DNA of 20,767 bases from Gracilariopsis chorda. Taxonomy: Eukaryota; Rhodophyta; Florideophyceae; Gracilariales; Gracilariaceae. The stretch covers positions 1-20,767 of the forward strand of contig NBIV01000644.1 in NCBI GenBank assembly GCA_003194525.1. The letters run 5' to 3'. The notes under the pieces were generated by a model. That model had not been told where the DNA came from and searched no databases. It saw only the letters and a list, made by a program, of their open reading frames with translations. Each line of letters starts with the position of its first letter. The stretch's first letter is position 1. This document shows, piece by piece, positions 1 through 9,430 of this stretch. Both the position numbers and the translations under genes were made by a program.

Positions 1-1316
1 CTTCGGGCACTCGAAGTTCGAGAGACACCGGTCGGGTGAAGGATCTGATACGTCGTATGAAGTTGACGATGCTTAAGCAGAAGTTCTCCGGTGAAGATCG
101 ATCCTCGTGTTGGATTTTCTTGCCGGATTTGTGCAGGAAGCAGACGTACTCGAAATGAGTGAGGCGCAGGCATACGTTGCGTTGCCCTACTTTCTTTCAG
201 GAATGGCTGAAGATCAGTACAACTCTGTCAGGGGTTCGTCCAGGGCCTCAGAAGGAGGTGTTACGTGCTGGCCCGAGGCTGTACACTACCTGCTCAGGTC
301 GTACGCGACGGGAACTGCAATCATTCAAGCCATCGTGGCGGTTCGCGATACGAAACAGAAGCCTGGTGAAACGGAAACGTCGTATTCAACTCGCTTGAAT
401 AAAGCGTTTCATCGTTGTGGAAATGTGTTTACCGCTTTTTGAGCGTTGCTCCATGCTGGTGGATGGTTTAGATCCTGGTATCAGGGCACTGGTGTCCCGC
501 TACAGGGAAGAGAAGCGCAAGGCGACGTATCTGGAACTGGTCCAGTACGCGCAGGCTGAGGGTGACACCCTCAGAGCGAGAGACCCGAGGCGTCGGTCGT
601 CGAAGGCTCTCTTCGTCGAGAACGAGGCTTCCTCGGCATCTCTCCCTAACCCGGGACCACCTTCCGGATTTGCGATAACATCCAGTATCTTGGCAGTCTT
701 GAACAGTCGTTGGCAACCTCGGAACTGCCGTCCACGGTTACACCCCCCGTGGTAGATCCGGCCTTTTACGCAAACCCCGGTCGGGTTCCCCAGCCCCGCT
801 AGCCTACGCGTCGAGCGCCACACGACACTCCCGCCCCGGATGGTCCAACCCGAAGCAACTAGCATTCCAACCATAAACACCCTCAGCACCGCGGAATGAT
901 GTCCCACGCCACCGGAACACGTTCAGCCCCGCTGATTTGCTACATTTGTTACCTTGAAGTTCATACTGCGTCGCAGTGTACCCTCCCCATTCGCGAGATG
1001 TGGAAGATCGTGGGAAATTATGAGAATCTCCCACCGGAGCATAAGGCTCGTGTCCCGAGTAATTCGTATGAAGACGCAAAGGCTGCGGTCCACAATGCTC
1101 AAGCTCGAGAAGCCGCGAAAACCGCGAACGGTAACAACCCTAACCTTTCGGAACGGGCTCAGCCGCACCCAGCGGTCGATTCGGTCCCGAAAAACTAATC
1201 TTGGGAGTCTCCCCACGGGAGGGGTGTCTTCCAAGCCGAAGTTGAAGACGCCTGAGGCGCCACCGCTTCGCTCCCTGCCAAAATCCTCACGAGGAAACTG
1301 GCTCAAGAAGACGTGA
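1..1316 (+). pseudogene. gag: Gag of the Ty3/gypsy element, frame-disrupted, 5' end outside window
   Basis: Gag forms the particle and binds RNA. The capsid-like part is read in one frame up to about 100, then in the frame of 107-442, then 417-670, then back to the frame that runs through 896-1198, and in a further frame to 1316. The frame change near 440 lies in a run of five T, so a one-base indel is the simplest cause. Two TAG stops at 800-802 and 860-862 interrupt the linker; both could come from CAG by a C-to-T change. A zinc knuckle of the CX2CX4HX4C type is present around 938-979 (CYICYLEVHTASQC), lacking the usual glycine. A Lys/Pro/Ser-rich tail (SLPTGGVSSKPKLKTPEAPP) is read near 1205-1265. 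Gag identity rests on position, the zinc knuckle and the capsid-like segment. Confidence 0.8.
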
Positions 1317-2274
1317 GCTCGGACCACTTAGTGGCTCTGCGTCGTCCGTGGATACGGTCCCGTAACCTCCGCATCCCGGATCGAGTTTTGGTAATGGCCA
1401 AGAGGAACTATAAAGTTTATAGTGACCTCGGTCTCTCTAACCAGTTCATGGTTCGTCAGTTATCTGTCCTGGATACAGGTGCCGCTCCGAACCTGATCAA
1501 TATCGGGATTATTCCACCCGCCATGCGGAAATGCATTCGCATTGGTCCAAGTCTGGATCTGGCGGACGCTAATAACAACCCGCTCCAGACTCTTGGAACA
1601 ATTCCTCTGGTACTCAGACTAGGCACCTACGTGGTGAAGTTGGACTTCATCGTATGCGATTCTCTTGCTGCACCGGTTATCCTCGGTTGTGATTTCTGTG
1701 ACCGCTTCGTGGAAGCTATCCGCCTCGCTCCAGATCCGTGGAATTGGCCAACGGTTCGACCATCCCGATTGTACGGAAGCCCTTGCGACACGCCTCCCGT
1801 AAACGGGTACTTTACCTGCTGCTCAGGAAGCGTCCAATGTGGATCGAGCATCTACGAAGATTCGCGTCGCGGAACCAGTTTCGATCCCGAAGGAATCCAG
1901 GTGTGGGTCTCGGTAACATCCAAACACCACGGGTTGCAGGTTGTTCAACCGCTCCCTCGCTCTACGAACAGCGCCGTCTCGCATTAGCAAATGGGATCGT
2001 ATCCGTCGAGCCGGACAAACCCTTTAAGGTTCTCGTTGCTAACCTCGGAACTACCACTCAGTGGTTGGTTAAAAACCAGGTCCTGGGCAGCATGCTTCCG
2101 CATCCGTTGGCTATCCTTCCTACAAAGATTCCGATATCCGACGTTCTCGGAATACAAGACCCTAAGGAGGGGGAGGAGGTCCCGTTCGTTCCGTTGGATC
2201 CCGCCCGGGAAAGTTCAGATTCGACTTTCGAAGAAGCTCAGAAGAGCACGACTTCAGCATCGGCAGATACTGCG
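1317..2274 (+). pseudogene. pol: Retropepsin-type protease and linker region of gypsy pol, frame-disrupted
   Basis: The aspartic protease that matures the polyprotein is read from about 1395 to 1720. Its active-site motif LDTGAAPNLI lies near 1470-1500, and the second conserved part, VILGCDFCDRF, is near 1678-1710. After about 1722 the sensible reading moves to another frame (VELANGSTIPIVRKPLRHAS), returns to the first frame for IQVWVSVTSKHHGLQVV near 1895-1950, then changes again at about 1955 for the segment leading to reverse transcriptase. These are single-base-type shifts with conserved motifs on both sides, so decay or copying error is likelier than introns. A purine tract at 2163-2174 is identical to the element's own polypurine tract. 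Confidence 0.82.
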
Positions 2275-5200
2275 TTAGACCCAGAACAGGCTTTGGATAA
2301 GTTGGACCTGGATCACATTAATGAATCTCATCGTGAGAAGTTTCGTGACATGCTCAGGGACTTTACCGCCATGTGGGACGGTTCCCTGGGGACGATAGGG
2401 GTAACCGAACATCGGATTGATTTGTTGCCGGATACACGGCCTATTGCACAGCACCCGTATCGGGCAGGCCCTAAAGCAAGGGGGGAAGAGAAATCTCAGG
2501 TGGAGAAGATGCTGCGAGCTGGAGTTATCGAAGCAGCACAATCCCCTTGGGCTTCTCCTGTTGTCCTTGTTCCGAAAGCGGATGGATCATGGCGTTTCTG
2601 TGTGGATTACCGCCGCCTGAATGCGGTTACCGTCAAGGACGTCTATCCGATTCCACGAATGGACGAGTACATTGACTCCCTGGGGAGCGCAACGGTGTTC
2701 ACTACCTTGATGCCAATTCGGGATACTGGCAGGTCCCTATTAGGAAAGAAGATCGTGATAAGACCGCGTTTGTGTGCCATCAAGGACTATATCGCTTTAA
2801 GCGAATGCCGTTTGGACTAACGAATGCCCCAGCTACATTCCAACGGGCAATCGATATCCTCTTGGCGAGGTTCAAATGGACCAGCTGTCTGGTATACTTG
2901 GACGACATTATAGTGTTCTCCAATAACTTGGACGATCACCTGTCCCATGTCCGGGAAGTCTTGACAGTGCTCCGCAACGCGGGCATCACCCTGAAGCTGG
3001 GAAAGTGTGAGTTCTGCGCCGATTCGGTAAAATATCTGGGGCACATCATCCGCCCCGGACAGCTTTCAATCGATGAAGCAAGAGTGAAATCACTTCGAGA
3101 GGCGAAACATCCGACTAATCAAACGGAGCTTCGATCCTTCCTAGAACTTTGCAATGTATATCGCCGATTCGTCCCGAACTTCGCCGACTTGTCAGCACCG
3201 CTTAACGCACTCCTCCGGAAAGGACAACCCACCGAACTGGACGTCTTTGACGAGGCTGAGTCGTCAGCATTCTCGTCTCTTGTCGACGCTGTAACGTCCC
3301 CGCCAGTTCTGGCCTTACCGCACCCGGACTTACCCTTCGAAGTGGATACTGACTCAAGTGCCCACCAGGTGGGTTGTGCGTTGTTCCAAGTCACGGAAGA
3401 AGGAGAAAGACATCCGATCGGATATTGGTCACGTTCGTTGAACGTTCACGAGCGCAACTACTCGGTGTCCGAGAAGGAGTGTCTTGCTGTTGTTTGGGCG
3501 TTGGCAACGCTTCGCCCATACCTTATGGGTAACCATTTCAAGGTTCACACCGATCACTCGGCTCTCCGTTGGCTACTCGAAATTCGAGAACCGTCGGGCC
3601 GCCTCATGCGTTGGCGTCTCCGACTCTCGGAATTTACATTTGATGTCCTCTACAAGAAGGGATCCCTGAATACTCAGGCTGACGCCCTATCGCGCTTAGG
3701 AACATCAGCGGAAACCGAACCGGTCGACGATCTGGAAATACCATGTTTCATGGCACAATCCCCGGAGGGAACGGAAGAAGACGACCCAGACGTGAATGGG
3801 GATGACATCTGTGATGATATTCTGGCTGCAAGCCCTACGGATCCTCCGGATGGCCAGGTTGTTCCCATATCCTCTGAGGAAATGATCCGTGAACAACAGC
3901 AGGATCCTTTCTGTGCCCAGATTCGTGCCCGTCTTAACGGGGGCGCACAGATACCCTTTGCGGTGAACGATCGAGGCTACCTAGTCAGGTCGCTGACACG
4001 GGCCCCACAGATCGTTGTACCTCACACGCTGCAGCAGCGCGTCTTGCATCTGTCGCATTACGCGAAGTTGGGTGCACATCCCGGCGGGAGGAAACTATAC
4101 CTGACTCTTCGCAGGAACTTCTATTGGCCTGCTATGGCATTTGACTGCTATGCAGTTCGCCGCTCGTGCGTGGAATGTGCGAAGAATAATGTGAAACTTC
4201 GGAAGTACTCGAAGAAGTTAACACTATTCCCGGCACGGGCGCCACTCGAATATGTCGCTATTGATATCTTGGGCGAGCTTGTCAAAACCAAACGTGGTTA
4301 CAAGTATCTTCTCGTCATTACTGACCGCTTCTCAAAGTTGGTGAGAACAGTACCGCTTAAACGGATTACCGCGGACGTGGTTGCGCGTGCGTTCGTAACC
4401 CACTGGGTCTTTACTTACGGCCCGCCGGTACATCTACTCTCCGACAACGGATCTCAATTTACCTCAAAGTTCTTTCAGGACGTATGTAGAATCTTGGGAA
4501 TCAAGAATATGTTTACTACCACCTACCACCCGCAGTGTAACGGACAAGTGGAACGATTCAATCGTACTATGCTCAACGCACTGCGCGCGTATGTTGCGGA
4601 TCACCCCATGGAATGGGACTTGTACACGGACGCTATTACGTACGCGTATAACACCCAGGTACACCGGGTCACGACCCTCGCTCCATTTGAGCTGCTCTTG
4701 TCTCGGATTCCGCCACCCATGGCTATTGAAGCGCAACCGAACGTCTCGGGGTACCCTTCACCAAGGTTATATCGAGATTCCTGGAAGGAATGGTTGAAGA
4801 ACATGGTCCCTACCGCCCGAAAGGCTATGGGAAAAGCCCAGGAGGCATACAAACAGAACTTCGACGCGAAGATTCGTACCCCGATACCCCAGGTCTCGGA
4901 AGGGGATTCTGTCTTCCTGCGAAAGGAATATTATAATCCCGAAAAGGAGAAGCGCCACAAGTTGTCACCGATAGTGAATGGGCCCTATCGGGTGGTTTCC
5001 GTCGCCGACGACACAGTCGTACTGGACATCGATAACCAGTTCGAACGCGTCTCACGCGACCGCGTAGCCCACGCGCCTGCGCCCCCTGAGGGCTCATCAC
5101 CGCTCGTGACCATCCCGGAGGATGACCTCGTAACTCGGCCAACGGATAATCTGCTTCCGTCCCGCCCACCCGTCTTACCGCACCCGGAACGGGGACTCTC

Positions 5201-5609
5201 GGATCTTCCGATTGCCGATCAACCGGTTGGGCGCGCCGCGCGTATCGTGCAACGCACGCTTGACCCCAAACGCCTAACCGTTACTCCGCCCGCGGAGGTC
5301 CTTCAGCCTGAACCCACCGCCCTCTCACCTAAGGAGGGGGAGGGACGGGAAGCGATCGCGCCATCGCGGAAGGAAGCTCCGGCGTCGGACGGTGTCCCGT
5401 TTCATACGGCATCGTCGGATGAGCACCCCCGGAGCAGGGAGGAGTTGAACGCATCGCGAAGCGAGAAGGCCGTCTCTGCGGACCCGGATGCACTCCTGTC
5501 GAGCGAGTCGCTGGGTAGCGAAGGAGGAAGTAGGGAACCGGACTCGGTGTGGTCACTAATGTGGCGAATGATATCTCCGAGCACGGAGCACATACAACCT
5601 CGGTCATAA
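2275..5609 (+). pseudogene. pol: Reverse transcriptase, RNase H and integrase of gypsy pol; one frame break in RT
   Basis: This part copies the element's RNA into DNA and integrates it. RT starts near 2410 and shows WASPVVLVPKADGSWR and CVDYRRLNAVT. The frame breaks at about 2706, just before the catalytic LDANSGYW block, where a missing base is the simplest explanation. From about 2710 the frame stays open to 5609. YLDD is at 2895-2906. RNase H carries DTDSS near 3346, KECLAVVWA near 3477, HTDHSAL near 3547 and ADALSRL near 3680. Integrase shows an H-H/C-C zinc finger (4045-4180), catalytic D near 4260 (AIDILGELV), D near 4440 (LSDNGSQFT), E near 4548 (NGQVERFNR) and a GPY-type segment near 4978 (NGPYRVVSV). 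The catalytic residues survive. After integrase the frame continues through a Pro/Ser/Glu-rich linker to a TAA at 5607. Confidence 0.93.
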
Positions 5610-6287
5610 CCAGTTTCGTGGTGAGCTGAAAAGCAACCGCGGACACGGAGAGTGTGGTTGACACTGCGTGCGTTACCGCAGAGCCCCACAAATGGACACT
5701 GTGACGCCACTTTCACGCGGACGAAGCCCGAAATTCCAAACCGTGGAAAGGTGTACACGTACATACCGCCTCCTGGCGTCGGAACCGTAGTGAACCGCCT
5801 CCCTCACCGTGAACGGTCAAACTCACCAGAGTTGCACGGGTCGCGTGGGAGAAGAGCTCGCGAGCTGCGAGTGAATAGGGGAATCCGGTTAGAACGGAAG
5901 GCCCCCCCCACAAGGAGAGGATTAGGAAGCGGCAAGACCGCAATGCGGTATCAAGTCCCAGCACTCGCAGCGTCGAGGAAAGCTGACTTTGCCCGCAGGG
6001 TCGCGCCAATTTCAGGCAAGTCCCCTCACAGGGTTCTCCCCTTAAGCCCTGCCATGACGGGTCAGGAGCCGGCTACGTACGACCAGGAGTTTGTCGTTGA
6101 CCACATCGTGGATCATGTTCTGGACTCCAAAGGAGTGTGGTTTTACCAAATCCGATGGTACGGATACCCCCCGGAAGAGGACACATGGGAGCCCATTCAG
6201 CACCTTCCTCGTTCCAAGGTGATAACCTACCACCGCCGGACGCGGTTCCCACTCCCATCCACTTTGGACATGGCCCAGGTTGGGTAG
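5610..6287 (+). pseudogene. pol: C-terminal pol tail with chromodomain, separated from pol by in-frame stops
   Basis: This continues the same reading frame as integrase but is separated from it by TAA (5607-5609) and TGA (5622-5624). The first 150 residues are basic and low in recognisable structure. A chromodomain follows at about 6081-6240: FVVDHIVDHVLD, then FYQIRWYGYPPEEDTWEP, then a helix with HLPRSKVITYHRR. The tryptophans of RWYGY and DTWEP, which help form the methyl-lysine cage in this family, are present, and the first cage position is Phe. In chromoviruses this domain sits at the integrase C-terminus and steers insertion to chromatin carrying particular histone marks. The frame ends at TAG 6285-6287. 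The spacing of about 330 residues from the GPY segment is unusually long. Confidence 0.88.
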
Positions 6288-6623
6288 GACGATACACTGC
6301 ACTATGCAGAAGATTCCGAAGACGGAAGAGAAGTCTCCGAAGAGAAGAGGACACAGGAAGAGATCTGGCTACAGAAGGTTACACGAAGTAATGGACTGGA
6401 TAGGGAAACCAATGGTCATTGGACGTCACACCGCCTAGCGGTCCGACCGAAGTAACGGTTTAATGAAGAATACCGCCTAGCGGTCCAGCATGAAGATGCT
6501 ATGAAGAAGAAAAAGAAGAGTCCGGACATACGGATATAGAAGAAGGAAGTCGTTTACCACAAGCTATGGAGCGTTAAGCGCTAACCTATATCAGGTGTGT
6601 GTGCCACAGTCCAGGATCCTGAC
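6288..6623. other. Convergent 3' intergenic region with a duplicated 15-base hairpin
   Basis: This is the gap between the end of sense pol and the stop codon of the antisense gene. It is purine-rich around 6300-6400 and 6490-6550. The 15-mer ACCGCCTAGCGGTCC occurs at 6430-6444 and again at 6472-6486; each copy can fold as a 5-bp stem (ACCGC/GCGGT) with a three-base loop. No AATAAA signal is seen on either strand. It plausibly holds the 3' ends of both convergent transcripts, which is inference. Confidence 0.5.
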
Positions 6624-8339
6624 TTAGGATGAGCCGCTCGTTGGCGGTTGGTAGTTCGCAGACGCGAAAGCCAATAACTCGCTCACGCTGGTGAGGTTGG
6701 AAGGCGCAACCACTCCAATGGACTGGAGGTGAGCCCTGAGGGCAACGGCCTGAGGGTCCACGGGGATCGGAGATGCGGTAGACGGAAAAGCAGCCGTACT
6801 GGCGGCCATATTCCAGCCATCTGGAGCAGCCACATGCTGGCCGGATCCGTCGAGATCGTCGACCATCGCCGTTCCCGGGGCTACGGCCTCCTCCACCTCA
6901 TCGGGGTCGTCATCCACCATTGGATCATCCTCGTAGGAACCGTGCCAGTCATCGGAAAACATGAACCCAACCGGGTGGCCTCGCGGAACGGAGCGTGGTA
7001 CATCGCGTAACGCTAGCGCGTGAGCCCGTGAAGTCACGGATACCTCCCAAGGGTCATAGAAGACGAAGTTGCCAGCGTTTGGATTTCTCCGGCCTGGAGA
7101 GCGATCATGCCTGGAAGGCTCACCGTCAGGGACGTTGGAGACTGGGACTGTATCCCAGTTAACCATATCGATGGTGTTCAGAAGGCACTGAAGCTCATCT
7201 ACATTGGCTTCGGATCCCAGAGGGATATAGAGATCCAATCGGCGGATAACCTGGCGTAGGTGAGGAGGAATGTACCACAGACGGTTCTTGTCGTACACCT
7301 CCCAGAGGAGAAATGCGGTAACGCGAGCAGCCCATTCGGCGAGGAAGAGAGTCCAGTAACCGGAATCCGGATTGTTGATTAATCGTGAACCGATGTAGCT
7401 GAGGCACGGAGGCATCTCCGCAAAGCATCCCCTCGGGACTTCGAACCTGCTCCACCAATGGGGAAGAGGTGCATACCGGCCGCGCATCGCGGATGGACGG
7501 AGCCTCTCGACCTCGAGATTTTGGTATGGTACCAGGAACCCGAAGCGGGAGCGCGCCTTTCGCTCAAACCGGAGTCGGTCGAAGAAGGATCCGCGATGAT
7601 TCGGACGACGAAGATATCGGAACTCTGCACGCAGAATAGGGCGCCTCCAGAGGAGCATCCCGGCTTCTATTGGAGTGGACCGGAACGGTGTAGATGGCTG
7701 GTAGGCAGCAAGGTTCTCGCAGTATGAGACTTCACCGTAGGTACGGTACCGCGAGAGGTCAAAGCTGTATTCCGTTGGTATCAGCTCATCCGGATAACTC
7801 GCGGGGGCGAGACGGTCGTAGGCGACCTTGGCCATCCCGGCACGTGCTTCATTCAGCGTCTCGAAACCATATCTGGTGCGCTTCCGTGCGAGGAACTGTG
7901 GCTCTACCGCGATACGCGTCCTCCAGTCGAAGGAGTCGACCAAATCCCGGCCTAGTCCCCCTGGGAGCTCGCCCTCCTCCACATAGGAGTCGATGAGGTC
8001 CGAGTCGGAAACCCATGTGGGGTGGAACCAGGGCGCACGCGAAAAGAGGAGAGCGTCTTCCCGGGGATTGCGGGCCCAAAGTGTCGATGGTGACACCCAG
8101 CCGGCGGCGGTCGCAGTGATCGGTATCGCTTGAGCGGAATTCCAGGCGGCGATACTCGCGGCATCCGAGGCATCCAAGGTTGGAACATGAGACGATCCTC
8201 CAGGCAGAGGCAAGGAGAGGAACCCAGAGGTTGGGTGACGAACCCGCGACCCCGGCGTCGCGAAGGAAGGTTGTCCGCTCGCGGAAGTCCCCTGCGGGGC
8301 GCCTGCAGGCGGGTTGTTCGAAAACGGAGTGTTGGTCAT
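6624..8339 (-). CDS. Antisense protein encoded inside the gypsy element, function unknown
   Basis: This is an uninterrupted minus-strand frame between the chromodomain and the polypurine tract. The open frame extends to 8525 (633 codons), but that far end has no ATG. I choose the ATG at 8337-8339 (571 aa) because a TATAAATA box lies 86 bases upstream, overlapping the extended frame. In numbering of the 633-residue frame: residues 63-110 are Pro/Ser/Gly-rich and probably disordered; 150-430 form a Trp/Tyr/Arg-rich, probably folded part (WFHPTWVSDSDLIDSY, LPHWWSRFEVPRGCF, FLAEWAARVTAFLLWEVYDK); 525-560 is strongly acidic (EDDPMVDDDPDEVEEA); and the C-terminus has a short helical-looking stretch (ALRAHLQSIGV). 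I recognise no family, catalytic motif or membrane segment. It has no stop or frame break while the element's gag-pol has many. Its location marks it as an accessory gene of the retrotransposon. Confidence 0.72.
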   Translation of the reverse strand: MTNTPFSNNPPAGAPQGTSASGQPSFATPGSRVRHPTSGFLSLPLPGGSSHVPTLDASDAASIAAWNSAQAIPITATAAGWVSPSTLWARNPREDALLFSRAPWFHPTWVSDSDLIDSYVEEGELPGGLGRDLVDSFDWRTRIAVEPQFLARKRTRYGFETLNEARAGMAKVAYDRLAPASYPDELIPTEYSFDLSRYRTYGEVSYCENLAAYQPSTPFRSTPIEAGMLLWRRPILRAEFRYLRRPNHRGSFFDRLRFERKARSRFGFLVPYQNLEVERLRPSAMRGRYAPLPHWWSRFEVPRGCFAEMPPCLSYIGSRLINNPDSGYWTLFLAEWAARVTAFLLWEVYDKNRLWYIPPHLRQVIRRLDLYIPLGSEANVDELQCLLNTIDMVNWDTVPVSNVPDGEPSRHDRSPGRRNPNAGNFVFYDPWEVSVTSRAHALALRDVPRSVPRGHPVGFMFSDDWHGSYEDDPMVDDDPDEVEEAVAPGTAMVDDLDGSGQHVAAPDGWNMAASTAAFPSTASPIPVDPQAVALRAHLQSIGVVAPSNLTSVSELLAFASANYQPPTSGSS

Positions 8340-8443
8340 AGTAGAGAGGGGCGCAGAGTCTGTTGAAGAAGGCACTGAGGGTTGATCAGTTGTAACCGTG
8401 TTGGTACGGGGGACCGGTATCTCGGCGATTCCCTTGTCGGGAC

Positions 8444-8451
8444 TATTTATA
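8444..8451 (-). promoter_or_regulatory. TATA box for the antisense gene
   Basis: TATAAATA on the minus strand, 86 bases upstream of the ATG at 8339 and just internal to the 3' LTR. The position fits a start of transcription near 8415 and supports the shorter protein. Functional use is inferred. Confidence 0.5.
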
Positions 8452-8501
8452 CCCTCGCGCCTCATCTCCTCACGCGTATACTCACGTTCGTTTTCGGCCC
8501 T

Positions 8502-8513
8502 TAAGGAGGGGGA
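8502..8513 (+). promoter_or_regulatory. Polypurine tract (plus-strand primer site) of the gypsy element
   Basis: TAAGGAGGGGGA directly abuts the TGTG that begins the LTR at 8514. In LTR elements such a purine run resists RNase H and primes plus-strand synthesis, which defines the LTR's left edge. The same 12 bases also occur at 2163-2174 and 5330-5341. Confidence 0.8.
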
Positions 8514-9429
8514 TGTGTAGTGCAATACATTCCCGCGTACGGGCGATGGTGAAACTCATATCTGAGGTGTACTCGGTGCGAGCGATGAAGCGGGATGCAT
8601 GAATTTTAGCCCCCGTTTACCGGGCTAATTAGTGGTCGGGTTACCCAGGGTGGTTATGGGAACATTCATATTTTGTGGTACTTGCCTGGCAAGGGTGGTG
8701 GACACGTGGCTACAGCCCCGGCCAGGAGGCCCAAAACGGCTACTTATTTTAGTATAGTTTAGGGGTTAATTTTACTTAGGCTAGTGCACTACCTACTGTA
8801 CTGCACTGAGCTAGTACTTGAGCGTCGGCCGCACGGCGGCGAGCTCACCAAGAAAGGTAACAAGAGTTCGGCTCTGACTCTATTCGCCATGCGAAGTGTC
8901 TAACTCCTCGCGGAGGTACACCGCTTGCCCGATAGCTTCACCCGACTCGCACCACCGAGGAGACCGTGCTCGTCGTACCCAGTGGGTTGTGACCACTCGT
9001 GGTATTCATTGTTGTCGTGTGACCGCCCGTACAGGCCCTATCTCCGCCCCAGTTTTGGGTATTGATATTACCGACGTGTGTCGTGAGACCGTGAGACCAT
9101 CCCTTCCCCTCATATCCCCTAACCGCCGCGCGGTGCGTGTTCGTGTGTGTGTATCGGCACCCCCCCTCCGGGGTCTGTTCCCGCTTTCCGCACGCCCCCG
9201 TCGGGTGGTCCCTTTCCCTCTTTTATTCCCCTGTTCGCAGGCTACTTCCGGACCAGCCGTGGTTCCGACCCGTTCTAACCCCTAAACCTCCGAGGTACAT
9301 CCAGGCTCCCGACGGAGTTACACCCGTCATACGGGACACGGAGGGCTCTACCCAGCTGGGCCTACCTCTCCAAGAGAGCAAGGCTTCGAGCTGCCTTGGG
9401 TGCCTTTCCCACACCGGGATTGCACCACA
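8514..9429 (+). repeat. 3' LTR of the gypsy element (916 bp)
   Basis: The left edge follows the polypurine tract and reads TGTGTAGTGCAAT. The right edge reads ATTGCACCACA, and its reverse complement TGTGGTGCAAT matches the left end apart from two extra bases, so the LTR has near-perfect inverted ends of the TG...CA type. Immediately after 9429 the sequence is copia integrase coding DNA, which fixes the outer boundary. An AT-rich stretch at 8740-8790 (TATTTTAGTATAG) may hold the U3 promoter. The open frames inside it are short and unconvincing. The 5' copy is outside the window, so identity between the LTRs cannot be judged. Confidence 0.85.
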
Positions 9430-9430
9430 T

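Larger units (their letters stand above)
1..9429 (+). mobile_element. Ty3/gypsy chromovirus-type LTR retrotransposon, 5'-incomplete, gag-pol degenerate
   Basis: The order gag, protease, RT, RNase H, integrase, chromodomain identifies a Ty3/gypsy element of the chromovirus type. The window starts inside gag, so the 5' LTR and primer-binding site are not visible. The 3' end is well defined: a purine tract at 8502-8513 is followed by an LTR from 8514 to 9429. After 9429 the sequence continues directly into the integrase coding frame of a copia element on the other strand, so this element inserted into that one. Gag-pol changes frame at about 100, 440, 670, 1190, 1310, 1722, 1830, 1955 and 2706, and carries in-frame stops at 800, 860, 5607 and 5622. 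It cannot make its polyprotein as written. An extra antisense gene lies between the chromodomain and the LTR. Confidence 0.93.

Noticed and set aside
425..450. Programmed ribosomal frameshift in gag at the T-run
   Set aside because: It lies in the middle of gag, not at a gag-pol boundary, and many other breaks exist, so decay is simpler.
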